DNA from: an uncultured Clostridia bacterium | Lineage (GTDB): Bacteria > Bacillota > Clostridia > Oscillospirales > Acutalibacteraceae | Direction: 5' to 3' | Assembly (NCBI GenBank): GCA_937884995.1 | Contig: CAKZZL010000002.1 | Location: 1-50,780, forward strand | Length of the DNA: 50,780 bases | Shown here: positions 8,114-16,811 of the stretch, piece after piece | Position numbering within the stretch: position 1 is the first letter of the stretch | Layout: every line of letters starts with the position of its first letter | Program-made: the position numbers and the translations under genes | The notes under the pieces: model-generated | Databases searched by the model: none | What the model saw: only the letters and a program-made list of their open reading frames with translations | Told to the model about the DNA's origin: nothing

Positions 8114-9898
8114 TTATCTGCCGCCGGCGCTGCCGAAGAGTTTTTCTTTATATGCAGGCGCTTTTACCTGTAAAAGATATCTTTCGTTGCCGCACCTGTA
8201 AAGACAAGTGCCTCTTTCGGGATATTTGACAAGTTCAAACTCTGCATTTTCAAGAGATAATGCATCAATATATTCCTTGTGATTTATCTGGCCCGGATTA
8301 AAGAGAAACTGATGGGAAGGAATCGAGAAAAGTGGTTTTGTATATTCTCTTATCTCAGGAATTAAAAAGTCTTCGATATTTTGCGAAGCCACAATTATGG
8401 ATGAATCCTTTTTTCTTACTCTCTTCATTGCATTTCGTATATATTCAATTGCAGTCATATTGGTTAGAAACAAGTAAAGTTCATCGATGGAAGCACAGCA
8501 ATTGCCTTCTCTTAAAAGTTTGTTGCTCATAAAGGAAAGAATGTTAAAAAGAAGAGCATCCTTCAGTTTCTTATTTGTATCAAGAAGGCCTTTCACACCG
8601 AAGACAAGGAATTTATCATCTTTGATATTTGTAAAGCCGTTAAAGTATCTGCTTTCTGCTCCCACACACATGGAGTGTATTCCGAGACATACTCCCCTTA
8701 AAGTCTCTTCGCTGTAGAGAGTCTTTTTCTTTTTATCGAATGCCATATATTCATCATTTGCAAGCTTATATAAGTCAGACATAAGTGGCACCTTTGTATT
8801 TTCGGGATGATTTATCATATCGAAAGACTCATAAAGTTTCTGAAGAAGGATTTCAAGTGTGTCGATCTCATCATCATCAAACTCCTTATATGCCCTGAAA
8901 AAGTCTTTTAAAAATGAAATGTGCTGACTTAAGATGCCTTCCTCATTCTCATCATCCCCTGCAAGCATTTTGGGCTCCAGTGGGTTTATGACATTTTCTC
9001 CCGAAAGGCAGTCAATATAACTGCCGCCGAGACTTTCACAAAGCTCCTCATATTCGCTCTCAGGGTCAAGGACAATGACAGATTTTCCGGACTCACGTAT
9101 GTTTGTTAAAAGTAGTTTCATAAGATAAGATTTACCTTGTCCTGAGTTTCCGAGTATCAAAATATTGGAATTTGTTTTATCATCTTCTCTTTTGTCGGGG
9201 TCCACAAGAATATTTGTGCCGTATTTGTCTCTGCCGATATATATTCCATGCGGGTCTGTCTTGCCTGAAAAACTGAAGGGAAAAAGGTTTGCAACCGAAG
9301 ATGAAGGCAGCACTCTTTCAAATTCAGGGCCGAATACGTTGCTGCCTATGGGCATTACTGAAAGAAAACCTTCTTTTTGTCTTAAGGTCAGTCTGTCAAC
9401 GCTTAGTTTGCATCTTGTTATTTCCATCATGATATCGCTTTGAAATTCTCTGAGTTTTTCAAGGCTTTCTGCTTTAAGCTCCATATATACGGCGCAATGG
9501 ATAAGCACTTCACGGTTCTTTCTCAACTGTACTATGAGAGATACGACATCCTGAAGATTGCACTCTGCATCCACTGTTTCATTCAAGTCATTGCTGGTCT
9601 TTTTCATCTTGTTTTTGCGGTTTGCATTTTGAACTATCCGCCTTTGCTCTGAAGGCTCCACCGGCCGGTTATATATTCTTAAACTTACACCGTTTTTCTC
9701 TGCAAGATGGGAAAATATGGCCTGCTCTTCTGTTGTGGGCGGATATTCTCTTACTGCCCATACGCATCTGTAACTGTTGCCGAAGATATAGTAATCCGTG
9801 AAAAACTTAATTGCAGAAGGCAATATGCTATCGAAAAAATCTTTTGTATATATTGCTTCTTGTTCTTGCGGAGTTTTTTCTCTTTTTTTAATTTTCAT
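8114..9898 (-). CDS. VirB4-like conjugation ATPase
   Basis: A 594-residue ATPase that powers assembly of, or transfer through, the type IV secretion channel. Walker A is GNSGQGKS at residues 250-257, followed by the family-typical SVIVLDPESEYEELCESLGG. The Walker B area is CCASIDELYLFL, and SQNIEDFL follows as in other VirB4/TraE proteins. I start it at the ATG at 9898 because GGGGAGA lies just upstream; the longer frame to 9961 would overlap the upstream gene by 74 bases and lacks a ribosome site. The remaining overlap with the upstream gene is 11 bases. Confidence 0.95.
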   Translation of the reverse strand: MKIKKREKTPQEQEAIYTKDFFDSILPSAIKFFTDYYIFGNSYRCVWAVREYPPTTEEQAIFSHLAEKNGVSLRIYNRPVEPSEQRRIVQNANRKNKMKKTSNDLNETVDAECNLQDVVSLIVQLRKNREVLIHCAVYMELKAESLEKLREFQSDIMMEITRCKLSVDRLTLRQKEGFLSVMPIGSNVFGPEFERVLPSSSVANLFPFSFSGKTDPHGIYIGRDKYGTNILVDPDKREDDKTNSNILILGNSGQGKSYLMKLLLTNIRESGKSVIVLDPESEYEELCESLGGSYIDCLSGENVINPLEPKMLAGDDENEEGILSQHISFLKDFFRAYKEFDDDEIDTLEILLQKLYESFDMINHPENTKVPLMSDLYKLANDEYMAFDKKKKTLYSEETLRGVCLGIHSMCVGAESRYFNGFTNIKDDKFLVFGVKGLLDTNKKLKDALLFNILSFMSNKLLREGNCCASIDELYLFLTNMTAIEYIRNAMKRVRKKDSSIIVASQNIEDFLIPEIREYTKPLFSIPSHQFLFNPGQINHKEYIDALSLENAEFELVKYPERGTCLYRCGNERYLLQVKAPAYKEKLFGSAGGR

Positions 9899-10487
9899 TT
9901 TCGCGCTCTCCCCTTGTCTCAAAATATTGAGCACCGTCAATGTCCGGCAGATTTTCTGCAAAAGAACTTTCGCAGAAATATATGCCGAGCATCTTTTTTA
10001 AGTCTGATTTATTCATTCTTCTGCATTCAAATCCCTGATCAGATATTATCTTTTCATATCTGTTGATATATGAAAAAATTTGCTCATCTTTCATCTTCTT
10101 AAATTTTATGAGGATATAAAAGCTACGGGCATTGACTGTTTCCCTTTGTATGTCATCAAGGAAGTTTTTGTCTTCTGATATGAGATAACATATTTTTCCA
10201 TTATCTTCATGCATCTCAAGGTCTTTTAAGTATGAGAGATTCTCATCAAAGCACTGAGATGAGTCTGTGCATATTATCTCTATATTGGGAACTGCCTGAA
10301 TGACAGAAAAAAGGTGCCTTATCTTCTTTTCGACATTTTCTTTTGAAAGGACCGATATATTGGTAGGTGCCACATAGAAATATACAAAGCTCCCTTTATT
10401 TGTCTCAAGACCGTAATTTGTAAATGTCTTAATTCCTAGAAGTTCCCTTATTGATTGTTTTTTTATCTTATTCATTAATTCCTCCAA
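9888..10487 (-). CDS. Conjugation-operon protein of unknown function
   Basis: A 199-residue soluble-looking protein between the PrgI-like and VirB4-like genes, overlapping both by 11-13 bases. YVAPTNISVLSKENVEKKIRHLFSV and the later ARSFYILIKFKK resemble the N-terminal domain that many VirB4/TraC ATPases carry before the motor, so this may be that domain as a separate polypeptide. The tight overlap on both sides argues it is a genuine part of the channel operon. I see no catalytic motif. Confidence 0.72.
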   Translation of the reverse strand: MEELMNKIKKQSIRELLGIKTFTNYGLETNKGSFVYFYVAPTNISVLSKENVEKKIRHLFSVIQAVPNIEIICTDSSQCFDENLSYLKDLEMHEDNGKICYLISEDKNFLDDIQRETVNARSFYILIKFKKMKDEQIFSYINRYEKIISDQGFECRRMNKSDLKKMLGIYFCESSFAENLPDIDGAQYFETRGERENEN

Positions 10488-10735
10488 ATATATGATTGCT
10501 GGGATGAGAGAAAATACGAAAAGGCATAGTGGATAAAGTCTGCGATTCTTTTTTCATCACTGCGTATTGTCAGGAAAGCAAAGCAAAGTGTTGCCGCCAT
10601 AGGCAGCAAAGACTTTAGCTTTACGAGTATGAATGCAGAAAGAAGAAGGCAGATTGCAGATATGAGGAAGTCTTTCATTGACCAAAGCCAGATATTTGCT
10701 ATCGATTTTAAGTTCTGAGGGTAGATATATATCAT
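10475..10735 (-). CDS. PrgI/VirB3-like small membrane protein
   Basis: An 86-residue protein with two close hydrophobic segments (about 22-40 and 44-60) and a polar C-terminus. Size, topology and its place immediately before the VirB4-type gene fit the PrgI/VirB3/TcpE class of inner-membrane channel components. Sequence similarity to a named family is not obvious by eye, so the call rests mainly on order and topology. It starts directly at the end of the VirB6-like gene and overlaps the next gene by 13 bases. Confidence 0.7.
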   Translation of the reverse strand: MIYIYPQNLKSIANIWLWSMKDFLISAICLLLSAFILVKLKSLLPMAATLCFAFLTIRSDEKRIADFIHYAFSYFLSSQQSYIWRN

Positions 10736-11659
10736 TTATTTCACCATTGCCTTTCCTAAATTTACAACCGATGTTGTAGTGTGAACCATGGATGCCATAT
10801 TCACTCTGACCGAAGAGTCAAGACCGAATTGCTGTGCAATTCTGGGTACCTCGGTGGCTGATAGCATTATGCCCAGTCCCAAAAGCATATGTGTAGGGAA
10901 TGTAAGAAGACCCAGGAAAAGAAGGCTTGTCTGCAAAAAGGCTGTAAGGCATATCGCAATAACCTGCTTTACCCATGAGTTAAAGCCGTCCGCATATCCT
11001 CTTGGCAGAGAAAACATATACATGCTCCCGACTGCCATTTGTATGAGGAGTATCCCTCCTCTTTTAATATTCTGAAAGAAGACATTGACTATCGCATATG
11101 CGAAAGCTATTAGGCATAAAAGAATAAAGAGAGTTATTTCACTGCTTTCGGGTAAGATAAAGTTCTCTATTAGGGTTCGGTTTCCAAGTTCCGATATACT
11201 CTCATTTACAGATGCAGAGCCAAGGCCTATCATCCCTTTTGAAAAACTGCTTTGAAGTGATATGCAAAAGACATATAACCGGACAGGAAGGGTTGTTATG
11301 AGGCTTGCTGCAAAAAATCCTTTCATGACATTTAAGAAACTCCCCTTTATATTCCCGTTTCCATTTTGATATTCTATTGCAAAATCAAATATGCAAACGA
11401 CAAGGCCTACACAGAAAAGTGACCAGCCGAAAAGTCTGAAAAGTTCAAGCATCCCCTTTATCCAGTCAAGTTCGAATATCTCAACACCCATATTGTCTAT
11501 TGATGTGAAAAAATCCGATATTGCATTGAATATATGCTCATATATCCATCGCAAAAGAGCCGCAAACACCGCATCCGCAAAACTTTCTCCTATGCTTGTT
11601 ACGGATTCTCCGATGGCAGAGCCCATCGCGCCGATTAGCTCGGAAAGCCAAGAAAACAT
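10736..11659 (-). CDS. VirB6/TrbL-like conjugation membrane protein
   Basis: A 307-residue polytopic protein. Its N-terminus is an amphipathic glycine/serine-rich stretch (IGAMGSAIGESVTSIGESFADAV), followed by about five to six membrane helices, for example WSLFCVGLVVCIFDFAI, ITLFILLCLIAFAYAIVNVFF and IAICLTAFLQTSLLFLGLLTF. The segment FQNIKRGGILLIQMAVGSMYMFSLPRG matches the TrbL/VirB6-type proteins of Clostridia elements. It would form part of the inner-membrane pore. It is followed immediately by the PrgI-like gene. Confidence 0.87.
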   Translation of the reverse strand: MFSWLSELIGAMGSAIGESVTSIGESFADAVFAALLRWIYEHIFNAISDFFTSIDNMGVEIFELDWIKGMLELFRLFGWSLFCVGLVVCIFDFAIEYQNGNGNIKGSFLNVMKGFFAASLITTLPVRLYVFCISLQSSFSKGMIGLGSASVNESISELGNRTLIENFILPESSEITLFILLCLIAFAYAIVNVFFQNIKRGGILLIQMAVGSMYMFSLPRGYADGFNSWVKQVIAICLTAFLQTSLLFLGLLTFPTHMLLGLGIMLSATEVPRIAQQFGLDSSVRVNMASMVHTTTSVVNLGKAMVK

Positions 11660-11671
11660 ACACTTTTCTCC

Positions 11672-12010
11672 TTAAACTATTGACCAGATATATAAAGGGG
11701 CAGTCAGAGTGAAAATAAGGCAGGCAAAAAGAATGCAGGGCGCTGCAAATTCAAATTGTCCATGCTTTCTGTATTCAAAATAACTTGTGCCCACTTTAAC
11801 GAAAAATAGTATTGCAAGAATCATATCAACTACCGGAAAGACCACATTGTTAACTACCTGCTGAACCTGGGTCTTTGCCTGATTCCAGGTGCTTTCCACT
11901 GCACCTGCGACGCTTGTGTCCGCAAAGGCACAAATGCTCATAAATACAATCAGAAAAAGCATTATGCATATGCATGATAATATTTTCCCCTTATTCAAGA
12001 TGACCGCCAT
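11672..12010 (-). CDS. VirB2-like small secreted/membrane subunit (DUF3852-like)
   Basis: A 112-residue protein with a signal-like segment ending near FADTSVAGA, then WNQAKTQVQQVVNNVVFPVVDMILAILFFVKVG, then a second membrane helix. This two-helix plan after a leader is that of VirB2/TrbC pilin-like subunits, and the sequence fits the DUF3852 group seen beside TrbL in Clostridia elements. The start is uncertain: the ATG at 12010 sits only 3 bases after AAAGG, while the in-frame TTG at 11998 lies 8 bases after AGGATGG. The gene overlaps the end of the adhesin gene. Confidence 0.82.
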   Translation of the reverse strand: MAVILNKGKILSCICIMLFLIVFMSICAFADTSVAGAVESTWNQAKTQVQQVVNNVVFPVVDMILAILFFVKVGTSYFEYRKHGQFEFAAPCILFACLIFTLTAPLYIWSIV

Positions 12011-14117
12011 CCTTTCTTTTTAAGATTAAAAGAATAACTGTTGAAGCCATTAAAAGTGAGATGATGCAAAAGAGATATATGCATCCGTTGTCTCCTGTAT
12101 TCGGATTTTCCTGATATTTTTCAGTTGGCTCTTCTGTCGGCTTTTCAGTTGTAGTCTCTTCATATATTTTAGTTGTTGTTTCTGTATATTCGCTTTCGGG
12201 TTCAGTTGTCTCAACTTTAGTGGTTGTTTCTTCATGTGTAGTAGTCTCCGGCGCAGTTGTCTCTTCAATTTTTCCGTTATATATCTCCAAACTTATACTT
12301 TCTCCGTCTTCCTTTATTTCAAAAGGATAATATATATCTTCGCTCTCATAACCTTCTGCGGACGCTGACTCATAGATAAGATAAGAGCCGTATTTTAAGT
12401 CTGTATATTCATAGATGCCTTCATTTGACTCTGTCATTTCACCTAGGAGAGTATCCTCATCTTCATCATAAAGCCCATTTGCATTTTTATCTTCATATAT
12501 ATCAAACTGAACGCCGCTTAATAGCTCACCGCTCTCTTTGTCTTTCTTTTCGATGGATACAGAGCCTTTCTTTATGATATTTTCAAAGCTATATTCCAAA
12601 GTCTCATTCCATTCTGCTTTTACATTTTGAATATCCGGCTGAATATATTTATCGGCAGTATCAACCTCTTCAAGTTTGTAATTTTCACCTATGAGAATAT
12701 CTTTGAATGTTGCGACTCCGTTTGAATCCGTCAGCTCATATTCATCGACATTTTCACCTGACTGCGACTTACCGTAGAGATGAAATTTAAGTCCTTCGAT
12801 AAGTCCGTCTTCACTTGCTTTTTTCACTTTAATATTGCCTCTTTTTAGGACATTATTAAAGCTAACTTTTATTGTTGTGCCGTCAGATATATTTACGCTT
12901 TGGCTTGCAGGTGTTATATATTTTGAGTCTGCTGATTCCGTTATGACATATTTGCCTATAGGAAGGTCCTGCAAAAGGACTTTGCCGTTTGTACCTGTTT
13001 TAACCTGCTTTTCGATTCCCTGCCCTTTTACACTGAAAACTACATTTGATATATTGCCGTCCTCACTTATTTTTTCTATTTGCAGATTTCCGCATGGAGT
13101 TGATACTCTTAAGTAAGATACGAGGTTATCGGATATATTTCCGCCGTATGTTACCGAGTCCTGTTGTCCCTCACCCGGTAAAAATTTACCATCTGTCCAT
13201 GTAAGGACTGTTTTGCGGGACTGCTTTTTTACAGCCTTGATAAGGACATCACCGGATAAAGCTTTTGAGGATGTAATTGTTAAATTATTCCCGCTTATTG
13301 AAAACTTGACTGAGGAATCAGAACAGGAAAACGTATAATCGGAAAGTTGATTTCTGCTGTCTGTAATAGTTCTTGTATATTTGCTGCCGTCCCAGTTTAA
13401 TGTATATGTTTTTGCGTCGGCGGTCGCCTTTTGGCTGAAAGATGCAATTTTTAAATGATTTTGCACATTCGATACAATTTCTGTATATTGCTCTGCTATG
13501 TCTTCTTTTATTGGATTTACTGACTTTACCATATTTATGATTTTGCTGTATGGCGCAGGATCAACATGTGAGAAATTGCTGTCTCTCTCGCCTACTACGG
13601 TCTCCCATATGAGAATCTGTGTTGCAAAAGCTCTTGCTATATTTTTTCTGCCATCAGTGTTTTGTGATACCCAGCTTGTGCTCACCTTTCCCGCATAGCC
13701 GTAATAGAGAATTCTGCCTATCATCTCTTTTATCTCTTCAGGGCTTAATGTCTTGTTATATTTTGAAGGGTAACTGTCCCAGTAACTTTCATCTTTTTGT
13801 GTATATGAATATCCATTGCGTATATCCGTGCCAAGTTCGATACAATAGCAAATATTTGATTCATGTGTATTCATGCTGTACATATTGATATATACATTTT
13901 CTGTACAAGCCCATCCGTTCATAAAGTTAAGTGCATTTCTGCCCCAGGTTCCGGAATAATCAGCCAGTGCATCGTTTGCTCTGGGAAAACCTGTTATACA
14001 AGCCGTGCCTGAACTGTCCGCCGCATATGTATTTATTAAAGGACAGCTAACAGAAAAAGCTAAATTGCAAATGCAAAGAAGGATTGCAAGTATTTTCCAT
14101 ATTTTTCTATTGACCAT
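11991..14117 (-). CDS. Sortase-anchored thioester-domain adhesin with Cna-B repeats
   Basis: A 708-residue surface protein starting at the ATG at 14117 (AAAGGAG just upstream). It has a signal peptide (about 1-33), then a thioester domain. CYCIELG supplies the cysteine and ATQILIWE the partner glutamine, matching the YC-I-E and Q-x-x-I-W signatures of TED/TQXA adhesins, which bond covalently to host or cell surfaces. Three Cna-B-like domains follow (GNLQIEKI, GNIKVKKA and GSVSIEKK starts), then a Thr/Glu-rich stalk, the sortase motif NPNTG, a membrane helix and KRKDGG. It lies inside the transfer operon, so it may help donor and recipient cells or a host surface stay in contact; that use is inference. 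Confidence 0.93.
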   Translation of the reverse strand: MVNRKIWKILAILLCICNLAFSVSCPLINTYAADSSGTACITGFPRANDALADYSGTWGRNALNFMNGWACTENVYINMYSMNTHESNICYCIELGTDIRNGYSYTQKDESYWDSYPSKYNKTLSPEEIKEMIGRILYYGYAGKVSTSWVSQNTDGRKNIARAFATQILIWETVVGERDSNFSHVDPAPYSKIINMVKSVNPIKEDIAEQYTEIVSNVQNHLKIASFSQKATADAKTYTLNWDGSKYTRTITDSRNQLSDYTFSCSDSSVKFSISGNNLTITSSKALSGDVLIKAVKKQSRKTVLTWTDGKFLPGEGQQDSVTYGGNISDNLVSYLRVSTPCGNLQIEKISEDGNISNVVFSVKGQGIEKQVKTGTNGKVLLQDLPIGKYVITESADSKYITPASQSVNISDGTTIKVSFNNVLKRGNIKVKKASEDGLIEGLKFHLYGKSQSGENVDEYELTDSNGVATFKDILIGENYKLEEVDTADKYIQPDIQNVKAEWNETLEYSFENIIKKGSVSIEKKDKESGELLSGVQFDIYEDKNANGLYDEDEDTLLGEMTESNEGIYEYTDLKYGSYLIYESASAEGYESEDIYYPFEIKEDGESISLEIYNGKIEETTAPETTTHEETTTKVETTEPESEYTETTTKIYEETTTEKPTEEPTEKYQENPNTGDNGCIYLFCIISLLMASTVILLILKRKDGGHLE

Positions 14118-14199
14118 TCTTTCTCCTTTCATTTTTCGAATAAAAAATACAGCCAGAAATATGACTGTTTGTTCTTAAAAAATATCTTAATAAAGATTC

Positions 14200-14219
14200 G
14201 GGAGTTCAAAAGAACTCCC
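14200..14219 (-). terminator. Hairpin after the SpoVG-family gene
   Basis: GGGAGTTC and GAACTCCC form a perfect 8-bp stem around AAAA, 9 bases past the stop codon of the SpoVG-family gene. The minus-strand continuation is only moderately T-rich, so it may attenuate rather than end the transcript into the adhesin gene. Confidence 0.6.
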
Positions 14220-14227
14220 ATTTTGTT

Positions 14228-14590
14228 TTACATGCTTTGATTGAAAGGCAGTTCCTCAGATATCTCATCTGCAAAATCCTGATACTCATTAAGTTTAGCA
14301 TCAAAAGCCTTGAAGACTTCGTCTGTTATGAGGGCCCTGGCATCCAAAGTTATGGGATGAAAGATATCGGCAAACATTCTTCTGCCTTTGTCCTCATATT
14401 CTCTTTGAGGCATTTGCACAAAAAGGCCGTTTTTGGAATCAACTACCTTTATGCCATGTATCGCAAAACTGTTGCCTATATTTACTGTCACGATAGCTTT
14501 TACTTTACTGTCCTCTCTGTCAATAAGTCTGTTTACTTTTGCCTCTATTGTGGGCTCCCCTACAATTAGTTCCTTATTTTTTTGTCCCAT
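14228..14590 (-). CDS. SpoVG family RNA/DNA-binding protein
   Basis: A 120-residue protein. VNIGNSFAIHGIKVVDSKNG followed by LFVQMPQREYEDKGRRMFADIFHPIT carries the conserved core of SpoVG, here with an N-terminal extension (LIVGEPTIEAKVNRLI). SpoVG proteins are small nucleic-acid-binding regulators; chromosomal copies act in sporulation and stress, and divergent copies travel on conjugative elements. Its position between the adhesin and the YodL/DUF3846 gene indicates the element copy. It could control element transcripts, which is inferred. Confidence 0.9.
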   Translation of the reverse strand: MGQKNKELIVGEPTIEAKVNRLIDREDSKVKAIVTVNIGNSFAIHGIKVVDSKNGLFVQMPQREYEDKGRRMFADIFHPITLDARALITDEVFKAFDAKLNEYQDFADEISEELPFNQSM

Positions 14591-14599
14591 TTTATCTCC

Positions 14600-15289
14600 T
14601 CACATTTCATATATTTCAAATTTCATATCATCTTCAACTTCTTCCTGTGATATTGTTTCCGGTGATTTGAATTTATTTAAGTATTTTTCAATCTGACTTT
14701 TATTAAGGTCCGTGAAATTATCTCCGTCATCCCCGCAGACAAAGAAAGGTCCGGCTATTACACTGTGCCCGTTATTTATATGCCTGTTGCCGGGCATTCC
14801 TATCAGTTTTGCAGAGTCGTTATCAATAATGCAGACATCATCCTCAATCCATAAAGGCTCAATAAAGCCCTCGCCTACTGCTTTTTGCATTGATTCAAGA
14901 TTTCTGCCTATATATGTCTCATAGGCTTCAAGTCCGGGTTCCGCATAGACAACCTTCATATATTTTTCTTTATCGGGCTTTATGCTCTCATAATCAAATT
15001 TAATTTTCTTAAAGCCGATGTCATCACAATAATAGCAATTCATCCTGCCTGCAAAATCCGGATCCTCGACCAAAAGAACATCTGATACCGACATAGCTCT
15101 TCCCCTGTGGACCATCGGCGGAAATGTATTAAAGAGTGCAAATACATCTTCAAGATCATCTGCTTTGACTATCCCTCTGAATACTTCGTCATAGATATCT
15201 TCCTTTGGGGGATTGTTGGCTGAATATGCACGAAGAAAAGCACCATCTTTATCTCTTTCGGTATTAATTTGATACAAGCGAATTTTCAT
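14600..15289 (-). CDS. YodL / DUF3846 domain protein
   Basis: A 229-residue protein with two recognisable parts. Residues 1-75 look like the YodL domain (MKIRLYQINTERD and the VHRGRAMSVSDVL stretch typical of it). Residues 105-205 fit DUF3846 (LESMQKAVGEGFIEPLW, AKLIGMPGNR, VIAGPFFVCGDD, then FTDLNKSQIEKYLNKF). Both are accessory domains common on Clostridia conjugative elements, with no firmly known function. GAGGATATCT precedes the ATG. The gene overlaps the upstream small gene by 26 bases. Confidence 0.85.
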   Translation of the reverse strand: MKIRLYQINTERDKDGAFLRAYSANNPPKEDIYDEVFRGIVKADDLEDVFALFNTFPPMVHRGRAMSVSDVLLVEDPDFAGRMNCYYCDDIGFKKIKFDYESIKPDKEKYMKVVYAEPGLEAYETYIGRNLESMQKAVGEGFIEPLWIEDDVCIIDNDSAKLIGMPGNRHINNGHSVIAGPFFVCGDDGDNFTDLNKSQIEKYLNKFKSPETISQEEVEDDMKFEIYEM

Positions 15290-15494
15290 AGATATCCTCT
15301 GCTCTTAAATTGTTCTTAAAATATATTATCTTATTATCGTCGTCTGACTGTTTCGGGCAATCATGACAAATGTCTTCTTTTCTTACAATTACAGTTTTGT
15401 CATCGATATCCTCGAATGAGATCAAACTTCCGGCATAAAGGCCCAATGCAAGTCTTATAGGGTAAGGTATTTTGCAATTTTCACTTTTTCCCAT
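15264..15494 (-). CDS. AbrB/SpoVT-like small protein with CxxC
   Basis: A 76-residue protein whose first half (CKIPYPIRLALGLYAGSLISFED) resembles the swapped-hairpin AbrB fold: a short strand, the IPYPIRLALGL turn, then a strand. A CHDC pair follows. AbrB-like proteins bind DNA as dimers. The annotated ATG at 15494 has no ribosome site at normal spacing. GGGGAG lies at 15519-15524, and the frame remains open upstream with an AUA codon 6 bases after it (15510-15512), which would add IKIYKI and complete a typical AbrB N-terminus. The start is therefore uncertain. Confidence 0.6.
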   Translation of the reverse strand: MGKSENCKIPYPIRLALGLYAGSLISFEDIDDKTVIVRKEDICHDCPKQSDDDNKIIYFKNNLRAEDIYENSLVSN

Positions 15495-15524
15495 TATCTT
15501 GTATATCTTTATATTAATCTCCCC

Positions 15525-16064
15525 TTATCTTACAGTTATATTAAATACAACTGTATCTGTATAATTGCCTGCAAAAACGGCGGATTCTGTCAGAACAGCA
15601 CTGAGTTTCATGCGTCTTTCAGTAGTAGGATTTCCTGCTCTTACTTCAATAATATTGGAGCCTGATGCAACATCTATATAATAATTGCTGCCATCTTCTG
15701 CTCTTTGCATTTTGTATGCTATTGACTGTCTGCCGCATTTAAGTGATGTATATGTTACGCTTATATACATGATTGTGTCATAAAGGAGCATTGCATCATT
15801 GATTTTAACAACCTGGTTTTGAATATCCTGACCTGCTTCGGTTACTACAATATATTCAGGAATTGTAACTGTATATGAGCCTACCACATCATCGTCTGTC
15901 GGATCCTCTGTGCCCTTATCGTCGGATGTGTATCCTGCCTTATAGTCAGCAATCATACTGCCACTAGTATTTGTCTCATTAAGTGTTGCCGCAAATGACG
16001 GCACTGCCATTGCAAATATACTCACAACACAAAGAAAAATAGATATAAATTTTTTCATTTTCAT
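15525..16064 (-). CDS. Secreted beta-rich protein of the transfer operon
   Basis: A 179-residue protein with a clear signal peptide (MKMKKFISIFLCVVSIFAMAV, cleavage near AFA-ATL). The mature part is beta-rich. It has an acidic loop (DDKGTEDPTDDDVVGS), a single-cysteine core, and a C-terminus AGNYTDTVVFNITVR that resembles the last strands of WxL-like and fimbrial-type beta sandwiches. Every candidate beta strand alternates as in pilin or surface modules. I do not recognise a named family. With the TED adhesin and the next gene (a membrane protein) it may form the surface part of the element. Confidence 0.7.
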   Translation of the reverse strand: MKMKKFISIFLCVVSIFAMAVPSFAATLNETNTSGSMIADYKAGYTSDDKGTEDPTDDDVVGSYTVTIPEYIVVTEAGQDIQNQVVKINDAMLLYDTIMYISVTYTSLKCGRQSIAYKMQRAEDGSNYYIDVASGSNIIEVRAGNPTTERRMKLSAVLTESAVFAGNYTDTVVFNITVR

Positions 16065-16073
16065 TTCTCCTTT

Positions 16074-16811
16074 TTATCTTGATTTTATTGTTATGTTAAA
16101 TTTTCCTTTATTAAGTGGATTTCCCGATTCCATATTATATGTATCTATAAGCACATATCCCTGATACTCGCCTTCCGGCAGTATCTCATCAAAAGTTATT
16201 TGACGTATTTGTCTTCCCGGCGGCAGCATTTTTGACTTATATAAAAGGGTGCCGGAGTTTAAATAAACAGAAAAAACAAAATAACAATCATTTTCTTCAG
16301 GATTTTCAAAAAGGACAGTAGCTTTGCCTGTTTCCTTTGAAACTGCCATTGATGTAAATCCTTTTATCTTTATTTCGCCCTTCTTCTCTTTAACGCTTTG
16401 ACTTATCTCCTCCTGCACTTCTATTTCAGGATTAAAGACAGGAGTGTTCATTTTCTTTAATGAGCATTGCGCAAGAAGGAGCAAAAGAACTAAAAAGAGA
16501 AGGAAAATAATAAGGGGTCTTAAGCTAAAGGAAGTTATGCAAACATACATATTCTTATCTGTCAAAGGAAGATATGCCTTAGCTTTACGCCATATTCCTT
16601 TTCGCACAGAAATATCAAAAATCTCATTCATATGCCTTAATTTGTTTTTGCCCGGCTTTTTGAGTTTTGTGTATCCTTGTACAACCCCGCCTTCGGGCAG
16701 TGTCGAAAGAGCATAAATGCATCTCTTTTTCTTTTTTATTTTTATAACACTGCCCTTTTCATTATTGAATTTGTCGATGTCCGTGCATAATGTTACATAG
16801 TTATATCTCAC
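16074..16811 (-). CDS. Single-span membrane protein with extracellular beta domain
   Basis: A 245-residue protein: a basic cytoplasmic N-terminal domain of about 98 residues, one membrane helix (residues 99-118, leucine-rich), then an extracytoplasmic domain of about 120 residues. PPGRQIRQITFDEILPEGEYQGYVLIDTY in that domain resembles immunoglobulin-like beta modules of cell-surface assembly proteins. The start is a GTG overlapping the upstream stop (GTGA), so translation is coupled. It lies next to the secreted 179-residue protein and could be its membrane partner. That is inference from context only. Confidence 0.65.
   Translation of the reverse strand: MRYNYVTLCTDIDKFNNEKGSVIKIKKKKRCIYALSTLPEGGVVQGYTKLKKPGKNKLRHMNEIFDISVRKGIWRKAKAYLPLTDKNMYVCITSFSLRPLIIFLLFLVLLLLLAQCSLKKMNTPVFNPEIEVQEEISQSVKEKKGEIKIKGFTSMAVSKETGKATVLFENPEENDCYFVFSVYLNSGTLLYKSKMLPPGRQIRQITFDEILPEGEYQGYVLIDTYNMESGNPLNKGKFNITIKSR

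Noticed and set aside
12050..12268. A minus-strand frame rich in Gln, Lys and Arg
   Set aside because: It is a shifted reading of the Thr/Glu stalk of the adhesin and has no ribosome site.
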